Of a stretch of DNA of 64,000 bases, positions 27,205 through 39,073 are shown one piece after another. The notes under the pieces are model-generated. The model was given only the letters and a program-made list of their open reading frames with translations, was not told the origin of the DNA and did not search any database. The first letter of the stretch is position 1. Each line of letters starts with the position of its first letter. Origin of the DNA: Brasenia schreberi (lineage: Eukaryota > Streptophyta > Magnoliopsida > Nymphaeales > Cabombaceae); NCBI GenBank assembly GCA_036023115.1, contig JAYKKT010000041.1, positions 2,322,501-2,386,500 on the forward strand, read 5' to 3'. The position numbers were made by a program, and so were the translations under genes.

Positions 27205-28135
27205 AAAATGAACAATTTGAGATGGCAAACATTATCAATGCCCCTTGTCATGGCTTCAAGAGTTGGTTTCTCTCTTAGTTCTTGATGTATACTTGCCACG
27301 GGAAATGTTAGCCGGTCGATATCTCATATACTGTTCGTTATGCTTCAAGGTTCGAGATGGACATGAGACCGATAACTCTAGTATCGAATATGGATATATT
27401 TGCTGCACTATTTTGTATGAGATATACGATATACAGGGGACCGTAGCATTGAGCGTACATGGTCGAGCTGGTTTACGGAACTGATTCGTGTTGCAATTGA
27501 ACTTGCATTGGGTGGCCTAGTGTGCTTTGTGTTATTATAATAGATCTAGTAGGATCCATATCCAAGTCTGGCATTGGTGACAATACTTGGCTTCATATAA
27601 GTCAGGCTTACAAAGACTGAACCATACAAAACGGATCTATCACTTGGGATCAAACTCAGACCCTAGCTGGTTCGGTATTCGGGTATGGGCCAGCAGCAAC
27701 ACGGTAAGGCCACGCCACAAGGATTAAAACGTCGATGGATGGTATTTTCGAGATAATTTGTCTTGTCAGGGATCTTTTCGTGAGGAGGACACCCGATCGC
27801 CAGCGTGGACTCTATTTTTCCGTTAGGCGTTTGTCAGTTGGGGTCGGTCGCAAAATCATGTCCGTGGAGTCACGCAGAAGCTTCCGGATTATAGACACGT
27901 GGCGTAGCCTTATCCTTCGTTGAATTGTCGAGTCTGACCCTTTTCATATCCAGAATGACCTACGTGTCCCTTTTCCTCGTCGATCATCCCTCCCGGTTCT
28001 CTCAGCCGAAGCGCTGACGCTAAATTAATAAAAATAACATGATCGTGAAAATGCAAAAAAGTAAATTTATCGATTATAAATATTGATATATTTGAGTTAT
28101 ATAATAATAATATTTACTTTTCCTATCATTTTGAT
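27205..28135. other. Intergenic, no gene seen
   Basis: Short ORFs at 27245-27484 and 27735-27923 have no family signal. Confidence 0.5.
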
Positions 28136-28655
28136 TAGACATGCCCAGTTCCGAGTAAAGCAAAATCGACCATTCAAAATGTCTCGTTGAAGTCAGCAAA
28201 ACCATCAATCCTAATTGAATTGGGTTCCACTTGCATCCCGTTATTCTTCATAATCGTCCTTTTTAGTGACGGTGTTAGACCAAAAATTTGAAGAATTTGA
28301 AAAGGTGCTTATAAGGTGGGACCAAAACCGGTGGTTGAATTGCAAGTGTTTCTATATGACAAAAACTATAATAGAATTGGGTTTCATTTGGATCCGGTTC
28401 ATAATGATCGGTTCGAGTAATGGTTTTAAAAAAATTAAAAAATAAAAAAGTAAAAGATTTCGAGAAATTTATACAATTAAAGTAAGAGGTTAGAAATCTA
28501 GATATTGATTCTATGGGAGGAAGAACACGAATCGAGAGAGATCCTGGTTCGGTTATAGCTATTGGTGGAATTAAGCGGGTTTCGGTTTCAGTCAGTTTTG
28601 AACCAGATATTTGTTCAGTTGGAATTGTGGGTCCGGTTTTGAACTGGTCATGTTG
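28136..28655. mobile_element. GAACC-rich element with TAGACATG ends
   Basis: Starts TAGACATGCCCAGTTCC and ends TTTTGAACTGGTCATGTTG, an inverted counterpart. The interior contains repeated GGTTC/GAACC words. Member of the family described at 62491-62919. Confidence 0.7.
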
Positions 28656-29955
28656 GCTTAATAATATAATATAAGAGTTAACTAATTAAAATTTGAGATT
28701 ATTTCAAATCCGGAAAATGGACGATATTTTATTGGCTACAGGATATTCTTGACGCGATTTTGGCATTCAATGGGATGGTGAGTGAGGTCTCTAATATGGG
28801 TCAGCTTTGGGATTTTTACCGGTCAATGTTCTTTTGGAGAATGGTAGGCCTAGAAGCACCTTTAGAGGCGGGTTTGGATTAAAGTAGTGGGTCTTAATTC
28901 AAATCCAGAACCCAGTTATAATTCAATATTTAGTTCGGATCCAATTCTTAGTCTATCATCTGCCCAATTTAACTTGTCAAATATTTCAGTGGCAAATTTG
29001 AAAAATCTTTTAGGTTGCGGTATATAACCCATGGTTAACCCGCGGATTCATCCAAAGGTTAAAAAAAATGTTTTAAGGTGGCACGAACTATGCAATATAG
29101 ACCATGCTTCCAACCGTAGCCTATACACATTTTGAATTTTAGGTGAGCAATATAAAAGAAATACAAAAGAATAGTGTCTTATCTTTTTGTCTTATCCTTT
29201 GTCTTATATGTATTCAAATGGAGACCAATCGAGTTGAACATGGTCTCTTTGAATAAAACCTAATATGTCGACCTCAGTTGTGTTTTATGATATCTAGGTG
29301 TAGACCGAGTCCAAGATGGTTGGCAAATGGTTCAGAGGGCGGGCTAGGCAATGGGTTCGAAGTAGAGGTTTTTGAAGTCAAATAACAAGAGGCTTATATA
29401 ATAAAAAAAGCTAGAAAAAAGACCCAGTCATAATAAATAGGTGTCCTTTTGGGTATACCAATCTATGTATAACTCTTGACACTCGTATGACTATAATGTT
29501 GGGATTTCAAAATGTTGAAACTCAAAACAATGTGAGTGTTGAGCTTCTCATGTCACATCGTGTGACTCGTACTGTATCTTATATGTGTATGACTTCGTAG
29601 TCCTATTTCTAACTAAATGTCTTATTGGCGTTACCGAGATGCCTTGACAACCACTAAACTAACGAACCACGCAATCTAACATGTAAGGCTCCCCATGTAG
29701 GTATTTTGCAGAATTGTATGCGTGTCAATCAATCTAGATTACACAACATAGCAAATAAAAATATAACATATGAATATAAAACATTCAAAATATATGAGCT
29801 ATACTCATCAAGTCTAACTGCCTACGATATTGAGTTAGCCGATCAACAAGAGATTTATGTGATGGGTCATTATTAATACCGAAGAAATAGGTCCACGTGT
29901 TATTCGGGTAAGAGCTTCATGAAAACACAGTGGCACTTGTTAATTTATGTTAAAA

Positions 29956-29991
<36 letters not shown>

Positions 29992-31137
29992 TTGATGCAC
30001 ATGCACACTTGCAAGGCCCAAAAAAAAAAATTAGTGAGGGATCATACTTCCAGTTTTAGGTTGTGTTTGCATCGTGTCATTTCGTGTGTGCATTAAAAAC
30101 AAGTAAACCTGAACACAGTCCGATCTTTCGTGTTACTTTTGATTGATTCGAAAATGGACTTTCTGGGTTACATCCATGCTGGAATTTTAAATTGAATCAA
30201 TCATATGCTGCCAGTAGTTTCGTGTTTCAGGTCATATCCTTGTCGTGCCATCTCTTGTTCACGTAAGAAACAGATCAAGCCAAACATTCTATGATTTTTT
30301 TCGTGTTACTCTCGGTGAACATTATCGTGGACTTTTCGATCTTGTTGGAATCAAGCTTTCGTGTCATGTCTTACATTTCCAGTCTTATGAAATACATGTG
30401 ATAATTGACATCATTAAGAGGATGGATTTTACTTTATTTTCTTATCTTTCCAAACGAGATTTATATTATCTATTCTTAGCTTTTTACAACATTTCAAAAT
30501 ATATTTATATATACATCGTATGCAACAAAAGCCTAATATGCTTGTCGTGTTATAACTTACCATACCCTTCAAATTCTCAACCTTCAATCTCAAGAGAAAG
30601 ACAATTGAGATTTTTAGGGACATGCAAACATAGCAATCATATTAGATTTAATATATATATTTCAACCTTCAAAATACTCCTTTATGTTTCAAAATCATCT
30701 TTCGCTAGTCAAAACTATTACTGTCACTATTTAAAAAAATTAAATATTTATATATAAGTGGTTTTACATTTTTAAAGTAGTTTTGGTGGTGACTATAATA
30801 GTTTTGACCAGTTAAAGGTAGTTTTAAAGAAAGAATAGTGAAAGGTGTTGGAGGACCACTGCCAATGGTTGAAGGGGATTTTCGAACACCATACCCAATT
30901 GAGCATGGATCAATCTCTATATATACACACACACATATATAGGAAAATTCAGAATTATTGTACCATTTTCTAGTGGTGTACCAACGCACCAAAGTTATTT
31001 TTAATAAGAAAAAAAGTTTGAATCTCAAAACTATATATACATACTTTTGCTTTTTACATTTAAATGTGAACAATCATATTGTCCAAATTTGGTGCATTGG
31101 TGTACCATTCATACATGGTGTACCAAATATGGTCTCC
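28656..31137. other. Intergenic, no gene seen
   Basis: AT-rich DNA with one TG microsatellite. The 170-residue ORF at 30245-30757 has a biased composition and no recognisable domain. Confidence 0.5.
29957..29990. repeat. (TG)n microsatellite
   Basis: About 17 TG units, without a TA neighbour. Confidence 0.9.
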
Positions 31138-31535
<398 letters not shown>

Positions 31536-32395
31536 ATCTAAAACGTTTGATCTTTTAAATAAACGGTTGAAGTGAAAAAGTAAAAAAACATTTTGCACAT
31601 GATGCTTTAAATGCAAAGTACAAAAATATACAAATACTTTTAATTCAAATATTTACTGTTGATCATACTAATCAAATCTCATGCTTGATTGTTATTTTTT
31701 GGGAGCATGAATATTATAACTTTATCTTACAATTTTTTTAAAAATCTTTAAAACTTTTTAAATTACAATTATGCTACCGAAAAACAATGAGTGAGTATAC
31801 TAATAGCGGGCATGATCTAATTATGTGTGTGTGTGTGCATGCATGTGAAGAGATGATAGGTAAAAGGATTTATACATGAGGATTAGGAGGGAAAGTCCAA
31901 AAGCAAGCGAACCAAGACGCTCTATTATTACATCAAGAAGATTTGCTTGTCTGCCAACCTTTTACAATGAGATATCAACCTATTTAATAATTAGGCTAGC
32001 GCCTTTTGTTTTAGTTTACTTCGAGAAGCCTTCCTGGAAAAGGAACTGTGCCTAGTCCGTGTCAGGGAGGGTCGAAGTTGGGACCTTTGTTTTCTGGCAC
32101 CCTCCCTACCACAAGGACCACCTTCCTGGCAGCTGACCTATCCATTTGGAATCATCAATATTAAAAAGGTTTAGGACAGTGACAAAATGTGGAATATATT
32201 AATGAGTAAAACGAAAATAATCATTTGATTTAACATTTAGAGGTCTAACAATTGAGTTTTTTCTTTTGAAAAATACATTTTTTTTCAAGAGTAATAAATT
32301 TGTGTGTGTATAAGTCTGCTTTTTATCCAAATATCTTTTATATTTTATATTTTAAGGTTTTTCTTCACATTCTTTTCTTTTTTCATGGTTTCTAA

Positions 32396-32555
32396 TAGAC
32401 ATAACCGGCTCGGAACTGGCTCGACAGTTTGAATCGGAATCACAGCACCTATAGAACCGAAGACCTCCAATTTAGTTAAAGTCCATGGTCCCTGAAAACC
32501 GACCCGAAATCAGAACCAACGGTTTCAAACCGTCACTGGTTTAAATATTTTTTCC
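32396..32555. mobile_element. GAACC-rich element, one clear end
   Basis: Starts TAGACATAACCGGCTCGG and has the family GAACCGA/GGTTC words. The other end is not clear. Confidence 0.55.
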
Positions 32556-32667
32556 AAAACCCCCTATCACAATCTCAATGGTAGGGATCCTAATCGACAC
32601 ACCTGTGAAACGTTACCCCGAGGCTGGCGTCCTTCGACCGTCCCTTCCCTCACACCGTCCTGAGCTA

Positions 32668-32741
32668 GTAAAACAAAGAATCCATGTAAAAAGCCGACTC
32701 CATCTAGTATGGGAAAAGGCTTAGTGGTTGTTGTTGTTGGT
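32668..32741 (+). mobile_element. LINE 3' tail fragment
   Basis: About 74 bp: AAAACAAAGAATCCATGTAA, then CCATCTAGTATGGGAAAAGG and TTGTTGTTG. No target duplication could be read. Confidence 0.8.
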
Positions 32742-32785
32742 ACTAAAGGAATGAAATTAACCTTTTGCGTAGGTTCAACTAGTGT

Positions 32786-34020
32786 TTGATATTAGGTACC
32801 AAGAAGTCCCCTCTATTGAATTCTTTGGAAAAGAAAGGACCACGAAAAACAGTAGAAAGTGATGACATAAGGCCAGCAAATGCACCAATTCTTTATATTA
32901 GGAAAGATGACCTGCAGATTCCAGACCATGTCCTGGCACAGAGGTGCAATAGCAAAGGCAGAGGAAGTGTCTATAACGCTATTTTGGGTATTTGTTGCCA
33001 TTTTTGTAAGTCTTGCTCCTTCTTTCTTATAATTGCTTCTGTTTCTTCCTGCACTTCCACAAGTACAGTCATTGTATTTTATAGGCCGTACCATGTGCCA
33101 TAAGTTGATTATATCAGTTGGTTTTGGTGATCTTAATTAGGAAAATGATGGTGAATGAAGCCCTCATTCACCAACATGTTATAGTCCTACTGATTGAATC
33201 AGGTAAGGTTGTAGGATCTGCTGCTGAGGATAAAGGTCAACATGGAGAGATTTTCGTTATGCTAGGCAGCTTGGGCAGAATCATTGAACATAAAAGTTCG
33301 GACTGATCTTATTTTTACAAATAATGATATTCAAATGCAGCGCTTTTACAGTTTCTCTCCAATTTAGAGGCATATTTCTTTAAATAGTGAGGGGCCATAT
33401 TATGATTTGACAAAATTTTTGCAGGCAAAAGAAGTTATGTGGAGAAGATGATTGCAACGATGTGGAAAATGGGATGTAGAGCAACCTTGTTTAGGTTACT
33501 TACATGCACTGCACATCATGAAAATGAGCTTGATACACCTTACCTCTGAAGAGTTATTTCATCTTACCCTGAGGGGTTTCAGTTTTGAAAGCCCCATTGC
33601 GCAACCATGTTTTGTTCCAATTGGGTAACCGTACTTCCTTAGAATCACAATGTATTTGATTACATATCTTTGAACACATGGGTAACCGTCCATGACCTAT
33701 GATCAAGATTCTCCAAATTTCAATTGGAATGAGAATGGTGTTTTCAATCGCCTAAAGCATCTATTCCAAAATGGAAAATCACTGAGATTTTTCATTGGAT
33801 GTCATTCAACACCCATTCAAATTGAGTATGTTTTCTGTCACAGTGATGTTTTGAGAAGCTAAGGTAGAAAAACATGGATCTGGCTGATTACTTATTTCTG
33901 CTTCTTATGTGTGGATTTTAATTGAATTGAAGCCCAGGAGATGGGATATGAATCGGTGGCACATTTTCTCATGGATGAGCTGAAAAGGAAGAACTTCAGA
34001 CCAGCTTTAACTGCTTAAGG
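32786..34020 (+). pseudogene. Possible gene remnant, unidentified
   Basis: Scattered protein-like segments follow one another on the plus strand: RKDDLQIPDHVLAQRCNSKG (about 32900-32960), NEALIHQHVIVLLIESGKVV (about 33145-33215), GKRSYVEKMIATMWKMG (about 33425-33475), a leucine-rich LHALHIMKMSLIHLTSEELF frame (about 33500-33560) and AQEMGYESVAHFLMDELKRK then NFRPALTA before TAA (about 33935-34017). GT/AG sites lie between some of them, but frames are broken in places. Family not recognised; it may be a decayed multi-exon gene. Confidence 0.3.
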
Positions 34021-34208
34021 TAAAACCCGTTGATTCTCAACTAGTCTTTGACATGTAACTATGTTTCTCTATGCACTCTGTACTGACACACTGGATTTAG
34101 TTTGCGTCATGAACACATTGATATGATTGCTGATTATTTGGAATTACGTTTCACCGTGAAAATGAATACAAAACATTGTTAGTGTGGCAAGTTATTTTGT
34201 GTCTTGGC

Positions 34209-34230
34209 ACATGAGAACAGAGTTGATAAC
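34209..34230. repeat. 22 bp target-site duplication, left
   Basis: Starts ACATGAGAACAGAG and is identical to 34281-34302. Confidence 0.95.
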
Positions 34231-34280
34231 TAGCTGACCCCGTCTAGTATGGGAAAAGGCTTAGTTGTTGTTGTTGTTGT
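34231..34280 (+). mobile_element. 50 bp LINE micro-insertion
   Basis: Only the last 50 bp of the LINE (from ACCCCGTCTAGTATGGG to the TTG repeats) lie between two exact 22 bp direct repeats at 34209-34230 and 34281-34302. The duplication proves this is a complete insertion event and not a decayed longer copy. Confidence 0.95.
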
Positions 34281-34302
34281 ACATGAGAACAGAGTTGATA
34301 AC
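34281..34302. repeat. 22 bp target-site duplication, right
   Basis: Second copy, directly after the TTG tail of the micro-insertion. Confidence 0.95.
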
Positions 34303-34749
34303 AAAAGTAAAACTTAGTATTTATTTGGTGCCCACTGCTAGTGTAAATATGATGCTAACTTAGCACATCTTGATGATTTTGGCTTTTATGCTTTTATATA
34401 ATTGTTGACGTAGTTTATGTGAGATGGCACTTTATACTTGAACAACTTATTGTACAACTTACTATGTTTATTTGTCATATTATTGATTATATTATGCATT
34501 ATTAGTGCAGTATATCAACAGGGTAAAGCATAAACAACCATGGTTTGAAACCGACGGTTTCGTTTATAATGGTTGGTATAATTTTTCCAAATTGAGAAGC
34601 AATTATATTTGCTTTCCTTTAGGTTGAGCCTAGAAAGGAACCAAACCTGACTACAAATATCATAAAGAAATCTCTCAAAAGTTAATGGTTGTTTAAGTTG
34701 AAGGTCATGTTTCAGAATCAAATATAACAAAACATGCGGCAGAACGAGA

Positions 34750-34850
34750 CAATCGCTTACCTGGCTAGAGGGTCAACTCACTGGTTGAAGGTCATGAGCC
34801 CGATACCCCGGGTGTGCATCTGGCTTCAGCCCCTCCCTATTGTACTTCAA
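34750..34850 (+). mobile_element. tRNA-derived SINE, second family
   Basis: Contains GCTTACCTGGCTAGAGGGTC, AGGTCATGAGCCCGATACCC and the ending GGCTTCAGCCCCTCCC. Confidence 0.65.
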
Positions 34851-35082
34851 AATCTAATGGCACCCGTTCAAATACACACAACTTGTTCTCATGAAAATCA
34901 TTGATTTCAACCAATTATGAAGTACTGCAATAATATATACAATTTAAGGGTGTTCCATATTATAAGAAATATAATAGTGTCAAGATATAAAAAAATCAAT
35001 ATTATCATTAATATGTTTATTTGTTCATTAATTTTCATTTAAACTCCTTTTCATTCTTTTTCCCACACCTTTGATTTTGTAC

Positions 35083-35450
35083 AACAACTACTGAGCCTTT
35101 CTCATACAAGATGGGGTCGGCTACATGGATCCTTTGTTTCATATAGTCCTATCATGTGTCATGCTAGCATTTAACTCAATATAAACTACATCATTCTTTA
35201 TAGTTTTTTTTCAATACTTTTATGGTTGTCCTCTTTCTCTTTTAACATTTTCACAATCAAGTTTTCATATTCTCTATAGGAGTGTCCTTTGGTCGTCTTT
35301 CTCTATGTCCAAACCATCTTAAACGATTTTCTCTCATTTTATCCTCTATTGGATCTACTTCTAATTGGTTTCTAATAACTTCATTTATGTATATGATCTT
35401 TTCTTATATGACCACTCATCCATCTCAACACCTTTGACTTTATAAACCTA
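35083..35450 (-). mobile_element. LINE 3' fragment, about 370 bp
   Basis: Minus-strand LINE end beginning ACAACAACTACTGAGCC and continuing through the GGGGTCGGCTACATGG segment to CCACTCATCCATCTCAACAC. It corresponds to the C-terminal end of the LINE ORF. Confidence 0.85.
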
Positions 35451-35870
35451 TCTAAATGATTTTATGTGCTTTTTCATGAGAAAATATTCTTAAAACTATT
35501 ATTTCTTAAAACCATTATTTCTTAAATTTTACATCCACAAACACACTCAGGATCTTGGAAAGTATGACTTCCTGAAAAGAATCTTTCGAAGAGGAATCCC
35601 TGTGGATTTATGGCCTAATCTAGTTGACTTCGGTTTAATAGAATAAGATAGTTTAAGTGTCTTATCATTCATTCAGTTTAGTATTAACTTAGATATTTGC
35701 ATGATGGCCAATGTGAAATTGAAAAACTCATGAACGATGATGTTTCCACATATTCTTGGGAATTCGAATATAATAATCCAGGTTATCTTGTAATAATTTG
35801 ATGATGAGTTTTATGTTTAAAAATTATGGGGTTAAAGCTGTCCTCGCACTGATTTTCTACATCCATGAGA

Positions 35871-36299
35871 TTCGAACTAGGGATGGCAATGTGGTGAGGC
35901 AGGGCAGGTTTTCACTCCAGCAGCACCCACCCAGCACTACAAACTTCTTTATACATCCCACTCCGCAGGTCTTGGGGATCAAACCCAGTACCCTCTTTGT
36001 TACAACCCGGCCTCGCCCCACCTCACTTTAACCTACAAAAGTGTTTTTAAAAGAAATCAGTTAATATTATATACCTAAAATAATACAATATCTTCTTTGT
36101 GGTATTTTATATTATTAAATTATAAGTTATTATATATAATATATATATACCCTACTCTACCCCGTCCCTCTTGCAGGTCTTTCCTCCCGTGCCCAGCCCT
36201 GCAGTGGGGTAGTTTTTTTTCCCTTGAGAATCCACCCCTTGTAGGAGTAGGGCGGGTGGGTACCCAGGGGTGAGTAAGAATTGCTATCCCTAACTCGAA
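35871..36299. mobile_element. MITE-like element with TTCGAACTAGGGATGGCAAT ends
   Basis: The left terminus 35871-35890 and right terminus 36280-36299 are inverted matches at 17 of 20 positions. The interior has GC-rich blocks (CACCCACCCAGC, GGGCGGGTGGG) that also pair loosely. Confidence 0.7.
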
Positions 36300-36468
36300 C
36301 TTTGCATAAGGGGAATAAGTGCCATAACCACTTGAACCAACGAACCGTTGGTTCAGAAAGCCTTTCATTGAAGGAGGTCATGAGTTCAATCCTTGGTCCT
36401 GCATGCAATGGTTTGCTTGCCAATTGTGTGAAGTTTGAAAAAGAAGAAGTGCATTCCTTTATGAATTG

Positions 36469-36560
36469 AAGTAGCTCACCTGGCTGGGGGATCAACTCAC
36501 AAATTGGTCATGTGTTCGACACTCCGGGCACAGATATGCCTCCAGTCTCCCATTCTAGAC
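36469..36560 (+). mobile_element. tRNA-derived SINE, second family
   Basis: Contains GTAGCTCACCTGGCTGGGGG, GGTCATGTGTTCGACACTCC and CCTCCAGTCTCCC, followed directly by a LINE tail. Confidence 0.65.
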
Positions 36561-36678
36561 CAAGAATGATTTAGCTTATATTGAGTTAAATGTTAGAATA
36601 GCACATGATCGAGTTCTATGAAAACAAAGAATTCATATAACTGACTCCATCTAATATGAAAAAAGTCTTAGTTGTTGG
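36560..36678 (+). mobile_element. LINE 3' tail fragment
   Basis: Degenerate match from GACCAAGAATGATTTAGCTT to CATCTAATATGAAAAAAG and TTAGTTGTTGG. Confidence 0.7.
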
Positions 36679-36991
36679 ATAATATCCTGAACTGTCAGTA
36701 TAAATTAAGACCATCAAATTTTCCTGTATATGCACCGAAAGATTTCATTTTTGTTATGCCATGAATTTCTTTCTTTTATATGATCGATCCAAATTCTTTG
36801 TTGTGATAGATCGGGCAAGATACCAACAAGGGAAATGATCTTGCTTTTGAAGTTAACTTGGAGAAATTGTAGATGCTAATTCTTTGGATCTCTTGTGCAA
36901 GATTTTCAGATTTATGTCAAATTCAAACATAATTTTAAATCATTTAGTAAATCCATATGATTGTGGCAAACCCCGTTTTCATCGGCGAGGT

Positions 36992-37265
36992 TAGACATAT
37001 CCAGTTTTGGGTAGCCCAGAAACTCAAACTGCCGGTACCGAGATGTTTATGATTTGAGTTTGAAACCACTCAAAACCGATAAATTTAGTTAAACAAAATC
37101 AGAACTGGTGGTTTGGAATCGCATGTTCCGGTTTCGTAAAAGGTGAAACCAGAACCGAACCGGATGATCCTCGGTTTTGGGAACAGTTCCTCTTCTGGTT
37201 TCACTGATTTTGGAGTTCAGTCGGTTTCTGGCTCGGTTCGATTCTGGTTGGAACCGAACTGGATG
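36992..37265. mobile_element. GAACC-rich element, one clear end
   Basis: Starts TAGACATATCCAGTTTTGG and is rich in GGTTC/GAACCG words to about 37265. The right terminus is not sharply defined. Confidence 0.55.
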
Positions 37266-37799
37266 GGGTCGCCTGCTCGTTATTGTCATGCACGGTCCGA
37301 GCAAGTTCATGTCAGTTGGATACCAAGAAAAAAAAAACTTGGGATGCCAATGGATTGGATATATCCGATGAATTCAATCCGATACTTGAGTATTATGTAG
37401 TCGGATTGGATATCTAGAGCCATGCTGATCATATTCAGATGGAAATCCAATATCCGTATCTAATTACCGGTTTATTAAAGTATACCTTTCATATTCATTT
37501 CCAATCTGAATGCTCTATCATCCATTCAGACCCATATCAAATCCAAACTTGATCTGTTTACATCCCAAGGATATCAAACCTTTCCGGTGAAATTTTACTT
37601 GAAACTAATATACAAAAATGCACAACATTGATACAAGGACAAATGGAAGTGTCCCAGAAGATGGTGATTCTTAAAGATGAAAATTTCAGACCCGATCCAA
37701 CAACTCGGCATGGAAAGTCTGACCTTTGTCAAGGTTACATCATGCTGTTTGGGTTTGGATCAACCTTAGGTTCACATGGATCTGAACCCGAATACCCAC

Positions 37800-38023
<224 letters not shown>

Positions 38024-38133
38024 AAGCTTGGTATATGCCAGCATCTCCAAAACAAATTCCAACCATCTGGTTTGAAAGATGGTTGATTGAGATTTGCTTG
38101 AATATTTTAACATGCAATGTTGCAAGTATATAC

Positions 38134-38136
<3 letters not shown>

Positions 38137-38178
<42 letters not shown>
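38137..38178. repeat. (TA)n microsatellite
   Basis: About 40 bp TA run. Confidence 0.9.
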
Positions 38179-38180
<2 letters not shown>

Positions 38181-38346
38181 TCTTTCCTCTTATATATCAA
38201 TACTCATTTATTCCCTTTACTTTTTAGGATCCATAAGTGTAACAAGGTTATTTTTATATATTTTCAAATAATTTTCTAATTTTTTAAATAGCACTCATGA
38301 CTCTAAAAACAACAAAATGCATGTCAAAGGTATGGAGGACCAAATC

Positions 38347-38347
<1 letters not shown>

Positions 38348-38444
<97 letters not shown>
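38348..38444. repeat. (TA)n microsatellite
   Basis: About 96 bp pure TA run. Confidence 0.95.
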
Positions 38445-38445
<1 letters not shown>

Positions 38446-39058
38446 TCATTCGTATCCAAATCTACTTAAAGATTTCAACTATTTAATCATTGAGATCAAC
38501 GGTTGAGATCTTTGTAAAAAAGTGAAATAGAGACATTTGCATTAAATATACTTGCAAAAAGTATATTAATATTTTAACTTTTTTAATTTAAAACTTAACC
38601 ATTAATCTCAACAATTGAATGGTTACAATTTTAATGATGTTCAAGCATAAACGGGTGTGCGCATTTATCACGTTCTCTCTGTCTCTTTCTTTCTCTAGAT
38701 ATATTTGCATGGTATATACCAAGCATATCGAAACAATTCCCAATCATCTAATTCGAAACATAGATGGGTTGATATTTAAGTTTTAAAAAAAGGTTACTTT
38801 TTAACAATAGCTTTTACTTTAATATTAAAATATCAACTATCTATCTTTCAAATTGTATGGTAAGACTTTTTTTTGATCAGATAGCATAGTCTATGCACAT
38901 AATCATACTAAAATCTTCTTAAAGATCTCAATTGTTCGATGTCTAATATCAACGGTAAAGATCTTTAAAGCATAAAATATAATAGTATTATGTGCATTAA
39001 TATATTTGTAAAAAGTATCATGCTATTTTTTGAATTTTAAAATTTAAATTTCAACTAT
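38445..39058. other. AT-rich repeat flank
   Basis: Two related stretches (CTTAAAGATTTCAACT and CTTAAAGATCTCAATTG) recur here and upstream. A dispersed foldback-like family flanking microsatellites; no gene. Confidence 0.5.
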
Positions 39059-39073
39059 TAATCTCATTGATAA
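39059..39073. repeat. Target-site duplication, left, LINE copy A
   Basis: TAATCTCATTGATAA, repeated at 42331-42345; the last two bases may belong to the element. Confidence 0.92.

Noticed and set aside
30245..30757. 170-residue plus ORF
   Set aside because: Composition is low-complexity, AT-rich and Tyr/Ile/Ser-heavy, with no domain or conserved motif.
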